A stretch of DNA of 64,000 nt from Heterobasidion occidentale. Its lineage: Eukaryota > Basidiomycota > Agaricomycetes > Russulales > Bondarzewiaceae. This document shows positions 1-11,987 of this stretch, piece by piece (position 1 is the stretch's first letter; each line of letters begins with the position of its first letter). The translations under genes and the position numbers were made by a program. Where the stretch lies: positions 1,116,001 through 1,180,000 of the forward strand of contig JBCAQO010000011.1 of assembly GCA_039111635.1 (NCBI GenBank). Reading direction: 5' to 3'. The notes under the pieces were generated by a model. The model did not search any database. It was not told where the DNA came from and was given only the letters and a program-made list of their open reading frames with translations.

Positions 1-107
1 TAGTAACATCATAGACCTCGCGGTACCCCACAGAGCGTTCACCATACCAGATACACGGCCGTACGGATGTGCTGCCTGCCCTACAACTCGATCCTCACTC
101 AAGTCTC

Positions 108-1718
108 ATGGCCGCTTATCGACTGACTCATCTGACCGGTGCTCCGCCTTCCCCAACATCACCCAACTCCCCCATAATACCTGTCCATCTACCGCTCCAT
201 TTACTCCCTACGCTCTCTCCGACAGAGAAGCGTGCTCGACGTCTTGCGGTGGCTCTCGACGCAGATGACCTAGCGCAAAAAGACTGGGCTATGGAAGAGT
301 ACGTCAAGCTCGGTCAGGCCGGTCGGCGGCTAGTCCGAGAAGGCGTGTTTGAAGTCGATCTTCGACCGGAAGACAACCGGAGCCGAGAAGAAGCAGAGGA
401 GGAAGAGAGAGAGCGGGAGTGGGCCGCCGAAAGATTCAAGGAAGGAAAAGTGGAAGACATCTATCGGAACGCTGCGGCGATTTTGAATCGTCTGCTGCAA
501 GCTCAGGAGGAATGGAACCTTGCTTGGAGAGACGGAGAGTGGCAGATGACGCCGTCTGTGCTCCGAGAGCCAAGTTCGGACGTTGCAGATGAACAAAGAC
601 CCCAAGCGAACATTGACGAGACTTTACTTAGCCATGACCTCAAGGGTAAAGGCAGGGCAATTCCCGACGCATACCCCTCATCGGTAGAGCAATCCCCCGC
701 GACTATCCATGTCCCTTTGCCTCAGCCTCGACCTAATTCAACTGATGGCGACACTGTCAAAGCCAACAGGACTCCCACCGTCATGGAACAGCCGTACAGC
801 CCGGATGAAGCCCCAAGTCCCGAGCTTCTCACTTACACTATGTCTTCCGTTTCTCAAATGCACAGTCGCGCGCGCGCGCAGCCCACCACATTTACACCAA
901 CCACGGATAACCTCTCGCGCTATAGCTACAACTACAGCAACGAGCCTATTATGTCGCCTCCATCACAGATTGCGCGCGCTGATCGCGCCTCCGTCGCCTC
1001 TGATATTGAAGATATTCCCATCTCTTCTGATTTTGAGGGCTCCGATGGGGGTCTGACGACGCCTAGCCATTCGCGTGTGGGGTCACCTTCGAGGAGGCTT
1101 AGGCGCAACCGCTACATTTCTTCAGGTCTGACGACTCCCGCCCGATCCCCGTCTCCATCGCCCGCGCGTACTACAACTCCTCTTCCCGTGCCCGTTCGCT
1201 CTCCGTTACGTCTCTACGGTGGCGCTGGATCCGATTCTGAGATGACGAGCCGACCACCATCCCCATCTCCTACACGCACGCCTTCCCCCTCCCTGTCTGT
1301 TGACCTGACACCTGGCCCTCCACCATGTTCCCCGACGCCGCATGCCACGCAGCTCCCCTTCAATATACCCATGATTCCTTCTCTTGACCTGCATTCTTCC
1401 TCACATTCCTTCCCGTCTCAGCCCCCGCTCCCACCGATCCAGTTTTGGCTGCCGGCATTGTCGACCAAGCACGCCGAAACCGCGAGCACAGCTCCGCCCG
1501 TATTTCTCGCTCTTGGCGCGCGCCGCGCTTGCATACCATACACACCAGCGTTTCAGGGCCTGGATCTGCGCGTTGTGAGGCCTGTAAGTGCAAGAGAGAA
1601 ACTGGCCGTTCGAGATGCTGTGAATGTTTTGATAAGACTCGGGGCGAAGGTCGTCGGGAATGGGATCGCGCAAAAAAGTAAGGGAGAGATGTGGAGTCTA
1701 AGCTATGTTGAATTCTGA
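108..1718 (+). CDS. hypothetical Ser/Pro-rich protein, possibly 5'-partial
   Basis: I do not recognise this protein. The frame is open from position 15 to the stop at 1716-1718, and 108 is its first ATG, giving 536 residues. The N-terminal third is charged and probably helical, with a Glu/Arg-rich stretch (EEAEEEERERE) near residue 100 followed by a segment that could form helices (NRLLQAQEEWNLAWRDGEW). The middle is low-complexity and disordered, with many SP and TP dipeptides that could be phosphorylation sites. The last 70 residues are more ordered (DLRVVRPVSAREKLAVRDAV). There is no signal peptide or membrane segment. The open frame runs upstream of the ATG to a possible acceptor (ACCAG at 46-50), so an earlier exon may lie outside the window. 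Confidence 0.6.
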   Translation: MAAYRLTHLTGAPPSPTSPNSPIIPVHLPLHLLPTLSPTEKRARRLAVALDADDLAQKDWAMEEYVKLGQAGRRLVREGVFEVDLRPEDNRSREEAEEEEREREWAAERFKEGKVEDIYRNAAAILNRLLQAQEEWNLAWRDGEWQMTPSVLREPSSDVADEQRPQANIDETLLSHDLKGKGRAIPDAYPSSVEQSPATIHVPLPQPRPNSTDGDTVKANRTPTVMEQPYSPDEAPSPELLTYTMSSVSQMHSRARAQPTTFTPTTDNLSRYSYNYSNEPIMSPPSQIARADRASVASDIEDIPISSDFEGSDGGLTTPSHSRVGSPSRRLRRNRYISSGLTTPARSPSPSPARTTTPLPVPVRSPLRLYGGAGSDSEMTSRPPSPSPTRTPSPSLSVDLTPGPPPCSPTPHATQLPFNIPMIPSLDLHSSSHSFPSQPPLPPIQFWLPALSTKHAETASTAPPVFLALGARRACIPYTPAFQGLDLRVVRPVSAREKLAVRDAVNVLIRLGAKVVGNGIAQKSKGEMWSLSYVEF

Positions 1719-1888
1719 CATTTGTTGGTGTCTGTACGCATGGCATTGGCGAGCCCAATATTGCGCTGACCGGACATTGTGCCTACATGACATGAAACGC
1801 TTTGGATGCTTTGTTGTGACAATATCAAATCCTTATAGCACAAAACACAGCAGAATACAGCGAGAGGAACTTACACAGGCAGCACAAA

Positions 1889-2953
1889 CTATTCCTCCAC
1901 ATCGTTCACGGGGTCATCCTCTAATCGATCCATCTCGACGTCTTCATCTGCCAAATCTCCTTCTCCTGCGTCATCCTCGTCGTCCCCATCAATGATATCA
2001 TTTTCTTCATCTTCGGTATTGTAGTCTACCTCCGCTTCCTCTTCGCCAACTCCGGCCGCAAGCGCCTCGTCTTCAGGCATCTCTTGGTCCGTTGGCGAAG
2101 ACAGTGTCAATATGCGTGTGTAGGGCACGGTAAAAGGTGGTTGGCTAGTGCCATTGGCGTCCTCGTATTCCATGGCTGGCGGCGCGCTGATCGATGCGGC
2201 TCCCGAAGGTATCCTAGTATCCTCTACTACAGTTTCAGCGCGCTCTTTTCCTTTGCGTGCTGTTGGTCTAGCCTTGCTCACGACCGAGCCACCATTGGGT
2301 ACGAATGGGGGAATAGAGATAGTGGCGGATGCGGATGTAGTGCCTGCGTTTCCTTTCTTCCCTTTCAAGTTGTCGCGATACACTAGCACGAATTTGAATC
2401 TCTATGTCTGAGGTGAGGGTGATGTATAAACGGAACACACATTGAAGCTCAGCCTGCAACGGCGGGACGAGGTCGGCAAACTCAATCATTTCCAATGCTT
2501 TGAGGACATCAGAGGCCGATATGCTCTTATGCTGTTTGGAGTGGGCGACATCATGCGCGCTGAGCACAAAAGAATTAGCGGGGGAGAATGTAAGGCGAAA
2601 AGATGGCATGTCCTACGTTGCAGCTGAGCACATGATTAACGCCAGTGTAATCGGACACGAAAAGAAACAGGCGCACCAAGATAGTTGATAAAAACTGTTG
2701 AGCCCTTCACCAGCGAGAGGACGGTGTCTTTCTGCAGCTTCGTATTTTCTGGGATCTGGTTCGGTCGTGTCAGACGCGTCAGCTCACGTGTATGTATGTC
2801 CAGAAGAGACGGAAAGGCTGATTTACGCACCGCCGACTTTGCGATTTTCGTGACTAGTGCGCGAGGGAGCTCGAAGTTCTCGATGCCCTCAGAGACAGCC
2901 TCTTGCTGGGCTTGCGCCGACGCTGGAACATTCGACGACTCTTTCCTCGGCAT
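1889..2953 (-). CDS. DPB4: DNA polymerase epsilon subunit Dpb4/POLE3 (histone-fold)
   Basis: Histone-fold small subunit of DNA polymerase epsilon, also shared with chromatin-remodelling complexes; it acts in the nucleus at replication forks. I built five exons: 2953-2831, 2755-2677, 2623-2617, 2559-2441 and 2382-1889, with introns of 75, 53, 57 and 58 nt, giving 273 residues. The fold is clear: FELPRALVTKIAKSA, then TVFINYLAATAHDVA, then SISASDVLKALEMIEF and ELQLYRDNLKGKKG. The third exon is only 7 nt and supplies the AAT of the conserved YLAATAHDV; without it the frame breaks. The tail after residue 115 is disordered and ends in an acidic stretch (DGDDEDDAGEGD), as in POLE3. The ATG precedes a short polar leader. 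Confidence 0.9.
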
Positions 2954-3327
2954 CTTTCGGATTAATCTTATGGGGTAGATTGCTGACCGCGAGTTGGAAG
3001 GGGGGGTGGGGTTTGTGTTGCGGGCTGGTGCGATGGTGGTGAATATGGAACAGTTGAGAGGATAGAAGTGTGTTTATTATACAACTCCTACCCCGCTCGG
3101 TCGATAACCTACTTAGTCGACATGAAATATTATCTCCTTAAATTTGCCTGGTTCGAGAGCAATGACTAACGGTGACTACCTCATCGTTCAGACTATCCGC
3201 GAGCTTGTTTTCGATTGGACCATCCAGTAACCAGCACTTCAGCACATATCATCGGGGCTGCTTTGAACTTCCAGGAAGTATCTTCAGCATCGTCACCCTC
3301 GAAGGACCTGCCCCCGGACCGTTGCCA

Positions 3328-6300
3328 ATGTCTTCTGCAGGCGAAGACGAGGATAACACTAGATCGCATGGTTTCAAGAAGACGAGAAATCAGAGAGCAT
3401 GCGATGTCTGTCGGCGAAGAAAAAGTCTGTTACACCTTTCGTACCTCTGCCGTCACGATTCTAATTTCGAGCGCAGTTCGATGTAGGTTGCTCTTGCCAT
3501 GACTTCTCCGCGAAAGTTGACTTCAACCCTTGGATCAGGCAGTGAGGGGCAGATGCCTGGCTTTCGGTGCTCAAATTGTATAGCCTACGACTTTGAGTGT
3601 ACATATAACGATGTTCTGAAGGTAATGTCACCTTCATGAGTCATTGGTGCCATTCACGAATTCATTCCTCATTCAGAGACGAAGGCCTCCGAAAGGGTTA
3701 ATGAAGCCTTTCATAGACGTTTTTTCTTGCTCATAAGTTCGTTTCAGATACGTGGAGAGCCTTGAGGCGCGTCTCGAGAAGATGGAAGAACTCCTACAGA
3801 AGGTTATTTTTCGCTAACGACATTACCACAATGATTGCTTATAGACTTCCAGCTCTGTCCTGATACTGACTTGTCACAAGAACTTCAAGCAGCTGTCAGA
3901 AAAGAAGCAGAGCGCTCGGAAGTCAACGAGAGTTCTGTGACAACATCTTTGACCCCCATTCGAATACCCTCTCCTAGTACAATGGTCACCGATTTCGATT
4001 CCCTCGACGCCGATCCTGAATCAAGCGACGATGAAGGCGCCCAGACCAATCTGGTGCGAGAACATCTCAAAGATCTGTTCATCAACCCTGTACACAATCG
4101 CTTTTTTGGTAAGTCGAGCGGTGTGAAGCTTGTGAAGACTGCAATAGACCTCAAATCCGAGTACGCGGGGAAAATGCCGGACGAGAACATTGTTCATGTT
4201 TTAGGAAGGAAAAGGCCTGAATACTGGAATTTGCTTCCTGTACGATGCCACTCCGCCTCCTATCTAGCTAAGGCTCATCCATTTCTATTATAGTGGGAGC
4301 GATCCATCCTCGCTACTGAACAGCGAGTCTTCGATTTTCCCGAGCCAGATCTTCTGAATGATCTCGTGGACCTCTTCTTTCAGCATATCAACATCTTTTT
4401 TGGACTTCTTCATCGTCCTCTCTTTGAGCAGGGTATTCAGGATGGCCTACATCATCGTGATAACGGTTTCGGTGGTCTTGTCTTGCTGGTCTGTGCCAAT
4501 GCCTCCCGATATTCTTTCGACCCACGTGTGCGCCTCGAGGGCACAGATTCTTGGCACTCCTGCGGCTGGAAGTGGTTTACGCAGGTACAGATACTTCGCA
4601 AGTCACTTCTTATGTCGCCATGCCTGTATGATATACAGGTATATTCTGTGCGTAGCGCCTTGGTGTTTCATCGTCGCCATCTCACCGATCACATCTGTTC
4701 GTGCTTCTAGCTATCGGCCATGTTCTTGCAAGGCTGCTCGTCCCCCCAAGCCTGCAGGACGCTGATCGGAGTTGGCATAAACTTGGCCCAAGATGTCGGA
4801 GCTCATCGGCGGAAGGTGTACGGCAACAAACTTACTATCGAGGACGAACTTTGGAAACGTGCATTCTGGTACATTTGGTGTTCAAGGATCCTAATATTCT
4901 CTCATTTAACCTTCGTTGCAGGCTTCTCGTCGTCTTGGACCGGACATTGAATGCATCACTCGGCCGCCCATGTGCGATTCAAGAAGAAGAGTAAGTATAT
5001 CCTGCTGATTGAAAATTTCACGAGTGCCTAACATCTCTAGTTTTGACTTGGATCTCCCGGTGGAGTGTGACGATGAACACTTCACGCATCCTGATCCTGA
5101 ACAAGCCTTCAAGCAGCCAGCAGGAAAACCATCAGTCATGTCTCACTTTATATGTCTCATCAAGCTGGATCAGATTCTTGCCTTTGCTTTACGGACAATT
5201 GTGAGCATGCATTCTATCGAAGAAACACCTTGCTTCTCATTATTTTTTCTGCATTCAGTATTCACTTCACAAGTCGAAAGTTTCGCTAGGTTTTGTTGGG
5301 CAACATTGGGAACAGCGTATCGTCGCTGAGCTGGACTCCTCCCTTAATAAATGGGTTGACTCTATCCCCGATCATTGTTCGTTATTCCTTGGCTGCTTTC
5401 ATTCCTTTGATGGATACTGAGCACGCTGTAGTACGGTGGGATCCTACCCGCGAACATCATGTCTTCTTCATGCAATCTGCTAGTCTTTACGGCGCCTACT
5501 ACCATCTCCAAATACTCATCCATCGCCCATTCATCCCCTCCCCTCGCAAACCGTCACCTCTCTCATTCCCGTCCCTTGCTATCTGTATCAATGCTGCACG
5601 TTCGTGTAGCCATGTCGCCGATGTTCTATATCGCCGATCTCCAAAAGCGCCGGTTCCTCACTTCCAGGTTGTAGAATATTCTGTCACAGAATATCATATA
5701 CTAATGCACCTCGTCTTTGATCGTTGTTCAGCCTCCAGCCTTTATGGCAGCAACTGTGCTTCTGCTCAACATCTGGGACGTCAAACGTTCCGGAGTATCG
5801 ATTGACCCAGCGAAGGAGGTAAAGGATGTACACAAGTGTATGCAAGTTCTCGCAGAGGCAGAAAAGAGGTGAGTGTGGACTCTCCAACCAGTTCGTTGTC
5901 GGCTCAATGATTGGTTTGTATTTAGATGGCACACAGCTGGCCGACTTTGGTAGGCGATATCATAAGATCTCATTAGTCGTGATCTTCTCAAACAAATGTC
6001 CATCAAGGGATGTGTTGTATGAGCTTGTCTCTGCAGGTGAATTGCCGCTACCCCAGTCCACTGTATCGTCTTTGAGACGCGAACGAGACTCGCACACTTC
6101 GGAATCGGATACCCCCAACACTTTTATTCCCGCAGCAACCTCAACCCTAAATCTGCATGACGATTCAAGGCCTATCGCTGGCTCCAATCGCATCTCACGG
6201 GAATCATCAACGACAACTCGACATCGCCGTCCTTCTTCATCTACCTCTGAGTCTCAGCTAATTACCACCTTCGGCGATCCTTATTCTTATCCTGCTCTCC

Positions 6301-6728
6301 CCATGCATAGCCACGACCTCGGTCGTTTGCCTCTCAATCCACCCGACAATCTCTTCAACGCCCTTGTCAATCCATTCGCAACAGGACAAGCCTTACCTCC
6401 TCTCGAAAAATCAGGAATCACGCAATACAGTGCACCGGCGGGGGCTATATTGGGAACAATGCCTGCTTACTCCGGAGAAGAAGCGCAGGCCGTTGTTTCA
6501 CATACGCCATTCATGGACGGGTCGTTTCCAGCCCAAGGATTCGCACACGACGGTACGAGCCCAGGTATCGCGACTAGCAGCGAAGCCTCACAATTATTAC
6601 TGCCGAGCACTTCGACGTATGCAACCGAAATGTTCGGATTGACTTCGCCCACAAACGGGCAGCCCGGATCGGATTACGAGATGACGCATGATTCCTTGTG
6701 GTCCAATCTACCGTCAGGCTTTGAGTAA
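3328..6728 (+). CDS. Zn2Cys6 transcription factor with fungal-specific TF domain
   Basis: Nuclear DNA-binding regulator. After splicing, the N-terminus has a binuclear zinc cluster: CDVCRRRKIRC, then SEGQMPGFRC and SNCIAYDFEC (C-x2-C-x6-C-x9-C-x2-C-x6-C), followed by a linker and a short coiled coil (YVESLEARLEKMEELLQ). The middle carries the fungal-specific transcription factor domain: FFGLLHRPLFEQGI, ASRYSFDPRV, ASLGRPCAIQEEDFD, ALRTIYS and QILIHRPFIP. A Ser/Thr/Pro-rich tail ends at LPSGFE. There are about a dozen exons with short GT-AG introns; several exons are only 20-60 nt. The ATG at 3328 was chosen because it opens an acidic leader directly before the zinc cluster. One position of the usual RCDG reads RCSE. 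The target genes cannot be told from sequence. Confidence 0.85.
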
Positions 6729-7558
6729 TTGACTTCATGTATTCTCCCGCTATCAACGCAGCTGATCACCTTTCAACAGATTGGAAGACTGGGACACCTT
6801 CATCTTTGGGTTTGGACAAATTCAACCCGATGTTCATCCTAATGGGCACTCGAACGGGACGGTGCCATGAAACGCCTAAAGTGGTTCAAGTGCTCAAGAT
6901 CACACATTGGGTCGGAATTATAGGTGCAACGCCACCGTCTAAGATTTGCTACGTACGTTGTTGAGATACCGACTGACAATACATGCTCGCGAAACTTTAT
7001 AGGGCACATGCACAAAATCATACATACATGGTTTATGAAATTTGTATACACCCTGCTTTAATTGCTCGCCGATATCGTCTTACGCGGCACTATACAGCTG
7101 TTGCTAATGACACAGCAAGGTGTCATATCATGGAGGCGCCCAAACTGCTGAATTTCTGATTTGCCCCAGTCGTCGTCGTCAATCCCAAGGACACAGTAAT
7201 AATCCAATGCATTCACACGAGCTCTAAGCGGAGAGAAGACCCAGCATGAATATGAAGCAGATTTCTGTCGTTAGCCCTCGGTACAAAACGATCAGTGACG
7301 ACAGTCAAACATAACGCGCTTGACACTTAAGTCAGTTGTATGATTAAAAACACAGTCACATTTAATAAAGGTATTACTTACCGTTTTTGTCGTTAGTACC
7401 AAGCTTATACCTACGGTCTACGCAGTCTCTGGCGAAGAGTCTCATGAGCCACGATGTTTCGACGATCTCAGAAACAGACCCCTCAAGCTGAAGCGCTGAA
7501 GTCGGTAGAGTTCCGGAGATGAACTCAAATTTTTCCACGTGGAGGATGACGCGTGACG
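6729..7558. other. intergenic, no gene seen
   Basis: This AT-richer stretch after the transcription factor stop holds only short random frames. I see no coding signal, RNA gene or repeat before the inverted-repeat element that begins at 7561. Confidence 0.6.
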
Positions 7559-7560
7559 TA

Positions 7561-7585
7561 CAGTGTAGTGGTAGTCCTTGTCTCA
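7561..7585 (+). repeat. left terminal inverted repeat of TIR element
   Basis: 25-bp repeat next to a TA dinucleotide; exact reverse complement of 8330-8354. Confidence 0.85.
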
Positions 7586-8329
7586 CCAGATTTGTGATTA
7601 AATTCCTGCTTTCCTCATTGCTCCCACAACCTCAAAAAAATTATCATAGATTCTGTATGTAAAGGAGATGTCTCAGAATTTTTTGTGATGGAATGGCACC
7701 AGAAATGTTGCACTATCAAATGTTTTGGAACAATAGCGAAATGTCACGGAATGGGGGTCCTTGACACAGCGTGACACTGTCACGGCATGCTACTGCAACC
7801 TGCATGCGGGCCTCATTGTCCTTCAATAACTTTGTTTTTCTTATCTTGTTGAGATAATTGGCACCCTGTTGTGTTGATTTCAGATAGATCTGGTGAAGAG
7901 GACCTGCAATGAGAGGTAGAGAAATTCAGTCGGCAACAATGGTTTAGAGGCGACGCGCGAGGCGTCTCGGTGTGGGGCTCCGAGTCGCGTCACACTTGTT
8001 ATCTCAAAGGCTCTCTACGATCCAAACCTAGATGGATTTCTTTCAAATCTACTGTATTAGGTACACATTTAACCAGGCTAAATACCCAGGTGCTTTTTGG
8101 AGGGTGCTTAAATTCCAACTGTGGAGCAATTTAGCATATGAAAGTTAATTATGGCTTAATTTTGGCCATTCCTGATGTATATGCTCTTGCCCGGAATGCA
8201 TCTTCGCACAAGGGACCACAGATTTCTGTACAAACATGCACACATGGTACGTATAGCTGATATGATTTTATGAAGATTTTGGGAAGTGAAATGCAGAAGT
8301 TTTATTGGAGGTGTGTCAAGGACTACCAG

Positions 8330-8354
8330 TGAGACAAGGACTACCACTACACTG
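8330..8354 (-). repeat. right terminal inverted repeat of TIR element
   Basis: 25-bp repeat followed by TA; exact reverse complement of 7561-7585. Confidence 0.85.
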
Positions 8355-8878
8355 TACTTATCACAGACCTAGTATCCAGACCAACCGCCTGCCTGTCCTC
8401 TGTTGGAACTCAAAGCCATGGCCCACGCCATCCCAGCCTGATTCGCGGCACAGGCCTTCAGAAGTCTATGAGGATGTATATGAGACACCACTCATGGATG
8501 GAGGTTTTGGCAGTCGGGATCATGGCATGAAGGTCGTGTAAAGGAAGGCTCACACTGCAGCGGCGAAGGTACGCTGCTGTTTCTTGCAACAGCTGTGGCG
8601 TTACCGTTTACGTGCTTCATTGAATGAACAGCCTTCTTACCATTTTGGTTCTCTGTGTGCCGACCACTTACAATATTATGGCTGCATCATTTTATAATTA
8701 TCCTGTGCGCCCCGGTGGTCGCCAGCTCGGGAAGAAGTGCCAAGCAAATCAGTTGTAGCAACTCTACGAAAGTACACTGGCCCACGCTCGCGAGCTTTCC
8801 CAGCTACAGCAAGCGCATACACCAACTGTAAGTACCACATCCAGCCACCATGACGGACGTAGATCAAAATTCTCAGCT

Positions 8879-9687
8879 TCAAAAGATCCCAGGTATGATT
8901 CTATACCTGACCTTCTCCCGCCACCCTTCCCATTCCTTGCCGAACCTCCCGTGCATCATCTGATCCTCCTGACCCGTCCTCCACAGCATCACGCTCGCAA
9001 ATTGCACGTTCCACAACACATACACAACTACAAACAATTTACCCACCGCCGTATCTAACCATCCGCATTCACAGAACCATCCGCCTGCACAAAACGCGCA
9101 TACGAGGCTGCCTGCGAACCCGAGTATGCTGCCGGTGTATGACGGATGACGTACAATGCTGTACGGCCCACTCGTCACGAGCTTGTGCTTCGGCTGGATG
9201 GATAGTTCGAAAGTGAAGAGACGCCCAAGTGTGCGGTAGCACAGCGTGCGGATGTACGCGGAGAGCGCGACAAGCGCGAAGCCGAGCAGAAAGGATGGCG
9301 TAATTTGGAGCGCAGAGGCGGAGCGCTCTGAGCGTGCAGGAATGGTACAGAGGAGGGATAGCGCGCGCTGTGCGAGCGCTTTGACCTCAGTGCTGGCATG
9401 CGGGGATGTAGAAATGTTGACGCAAACGATGGCGAGCACCTCGAGGAAAGAGTGAGTGTACATTGCAACCTATCCCTCGCATCGTCCTGAATAAGTCCCG
9501 CGCTACGCAACAAAAGTGGGATCAGACACACTTTAGACAGGCCCGTTCCCCACACCATATACGAGCGCGGCCACAAATCGCGATACTTCGACGTCTCCTC
9601 GACGGGAGGCGGAGGGTTCGGCGCCGTGATGCTGCGGTGAACACAGAAGCTCGCACCGATCAGTAGCGGAATCTTCGCTGAAGACAT
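8879..9687 (-). CDS. isoprenylcysteine carboxyl methyltransferase-like membrane protein
   Basis: Integral-membrane methyltransferase of the ICMT/PEMT family; family members methylate the carboxyl group of prenylated C-terminal cysteines (Ste14-like) in the ER, using S-adenosylmethionine. I see two exons, 9687-9532 and 9469-8879, joined by a 62-nt intron (GTGTGT...GATAG), giving 248 residues. The hydrophobic N-terminus is consistent with an anchor. The core has the family signatures: LVTSGPYSIVRHPSYTG, two hydrophobic segments (ILGFAGSLVCAFCAGGW, GKLFVVVYVLW), then EDQMMHGRFGKEWEGWREKVRYRIIP, in which the Glu and Arg residues contribute to cofactor binding in the family. Many basidiomycetes have several ICMT-like paralogs of unknown substrate, so a role in a-factor-like pheromone processing is possible but not shown. 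Confidence 0.8.
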
Positions 9688-9749
9688 CGCTCGTCGTCCC
9701 CCTGTGGATGTGAGGACTTGTAAGCCTGGTTAATGCTTGTTCCACCTGA

Positions 9750-10799
9750 ATTGGGCCTCAAGTGTGTTTATATAGTCATCGCTTGTTTCTCGGTCTTTGT
9801 ATGACTGGCTTCGGGTGGTCGTACCCCAGCTGGTGCTCAAGGTCAGGAGACACTAACACTTCGAAGTCAGAGTCTTCTATCACCTCGTTGACACCCTCAC
9901 CTCCGGCCTCGGCAAGGATGGCAAAGATAATCCGGTGAGAACGTATCACTCAGAAGGCATCTTCCTCACTTCGAGGTAGCATGGGAAGCTTAATTGAATA
10001 GGCGGTAGCGTCACTGAGGATATATATAACAGTCAACCTGGACCGAGATCAGGTGTAGACACTTCGAGACTGTGCACGCCTTCCAAACGAAGAGTTCCTA
10101 CGAGTTCGGTGAGTAACGAGTTGGTGTAGGGCGAATTACGGAGGATCTGACCTCGTGAACTAGGTCCAACAGAAACCTGTGATTACGGTAGTGTTCCGAT
10201 AGTTCCGTCATAATACGCGAATCTGTGAAGTACATAAGGTGATGGGCGTCTTCGAACAGTGTAAGAGAATGATATGTCTTTGGATTCCATTGATAACAAG
10301 TGACAGAAGTGATGTAAGAACACGGCGGAAAATTCGACTTCGCAGTCGCTGTCCAAGGCAAGCTTCAGGGCATCATGACGGGTGACACATAAAACTCACA
10401 GGTATGACCAACTAAGGTGGCAGTTTTGTTATTGAACATGTAACGTTGCCGTTGTTGATCAGGAGGCAGCATTTCTGAGGAGCACCGGTGCGAATGCATT
10501 TTCCTATCAGGCGACTTGACATTGACCCCTGCTCGCAAGACCTCAGAACTTCCTGTGATCTGCACCGCGCTACTACGCGTAGCGTTTGAAGCCAGAATGT
10601 GAATCAAAGATAGACTGACTATTGTTCTGCGTTGTTTGCAAATTGCTACCAATTACTGACTCAAGCAACCCTACTCGATACCAATCAGTGGTGTACAATA
10701 CAAAACGGGTAGTATCCGCACCTTTTGACGCCGCCCCTCCCATACGTCCATGCCTTCGCTTACATAGCCTGCCCCTGTCTAAGTGATCACTCCCGTACC
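9750..10799. other. intergenic between ICMT-like gene and F-box copy A
   Basis: Short frames on both strands (the longest are about 90 codons on the minus strand) show no recognisable domain and cannot be joined into a gene. I see no repeat or RNA gene here. Confidence 0.5.
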
Positions 10800-11987
10800 T
10801 CAACGTCCCATTTCATTGTTCTGCGAATCAACTAAACACCATAGCGCTTCGAGGGCTTGATCATCGCCAACATCATATGGCAGCGTCATCCGAACTGGCT
10901 TATACAAATCCCCATCTTCGAAGGTCGGTTGTACGTAGTTCATAGGTTCCTCATACCATACTTCAGGCAGAACGAAGAGCAGTCTCAATACCCTAAGTTC
11001 CCTGGCAAAGCGGGTCCAGATATGCGACCATTGGCGTGGTGCTCCTTGTTCCAAGTCTTCGATTGCAATTCTGCACTCCGTGAGCCACAGTTTCCGCAAA
11101 GTTTCTTTATGGCGTACAATGAAATCTTCGACGTGGGTGTCACCATTGAACAAGATCCTTTTCAAAGAGAGGCACTCGAGCGCGGGAAAATTCGCCTGCG
11201 AGAAATCGAGTCTGGGTACAACGCCAACGTCTATGTCGCTGTGGAGTGTGAGCGATGTGAGGGAGGGTGAGAGAGAGCTCAGCATGCGGTGCTGGATCGC
11301 CTGCTCCCAAAACTCGACAAACAGAACCCCACAGCGAGGCTTTCTCTCATAGTGACCAAAAGCTACTTCGATGGAGAGAGAGGCTAGCGAACTAAAGAGG
11401 CTTCCAAAGGAAGGGCAATCGTAAACGAAGTTGTACATTGCAGTTATGTTTTTGATGGTGAGAGAGGTAAGAGAAGGCAGGGGCGATCGGCTTGATATTG
11501 CAGAGAGGATGATCCACTGCAGACGCAAAATCTCCCGGGACGGATGGCGAGGCATCGTGAGAAACGACAACTTCAGGATTTTGAGTCTCGGAAGATCGTG
11601 GACACGGGCGAACGAAGAAGCGAGGGATTCTAGTACGACCTCTAGATTCAACACCGCCTCTCGTTCAGTTTCTAGAGGCATTTGGCATTGTATACTCAGT
11701 CCCTACCCGCGCCAATATGATCGAGCAGACTTACCAATTTGAGGTTCGAATTGATAGACCTCTTCAAATGCTATTGCTTCAATGACCTGAGCAATCGTGT
11801 CATGCTGGAGCATCTCGCCGAATCCTATAGCACTCGCAAGGGTGCTCTCGACTGTGACGTGTCGAAAGACGTGCCGCGTGGCCACCGCGCAGAACGTCTT
11901 GTTCAATGTTCGAATACGAGACAAGTCCGAGCGGTGGGGAATCTTATCGACAATGGCATCGAGAAGTTCATAGGGTAAGGAATTCAT
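10800..11987 (-). CDS. F-box-like protein, family copy A
   Basis: Member of the expanded local F-box-like family (copies A-G). Two exons, 11987-11735 and 11671-10800, are separated by a 63-nt intron, giving 374 residues. The N-terminus is an F-box-like motif (NSLPYELLDAIVDKIP, then LNKTFCAVATRHVFRHV), which in known families binds Skp1 in an SCF ubiquitin ligase. The rest is leucine-rich and repeat-like (FARVHDLPRLKILKLSF, SLTSLTIKNI) with the family's most conserved block (FSQANFPALECLSL...FIVRHKETLRKLWL). The C-terminus (YKPVRMTLPYDVGDDQAL) is most like copy E at 37.7 kb. The reading frame is intact. Substrate unknown. Confidence 0.75.

Larger units (their letters stand above)
7561..8354. 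mobile_element. non-autonomous TIR element (MITE-like), TA target site
   Basis: A 794-bp element is bounded by perfect 25-bp terminal inverted repeats: 7561-7585, beginning CAGTGTAGTGGTAGTCC, and its exact reverse complement at 8330-8354. TA dinucleotides flank both ends (7559-7560 and 8355-8356), as expected for a Tc1/mariner/pogo-type target duplication. A second, imperfect copy of the terminal motif sits just inside the right end (8311-8328). No reading frame inside is long enough for a transposase, so it would have to be mobilised in trans. The superfamily assignment is inference from the TA site and the CAGT-type terminus. Confidence 0.8.
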
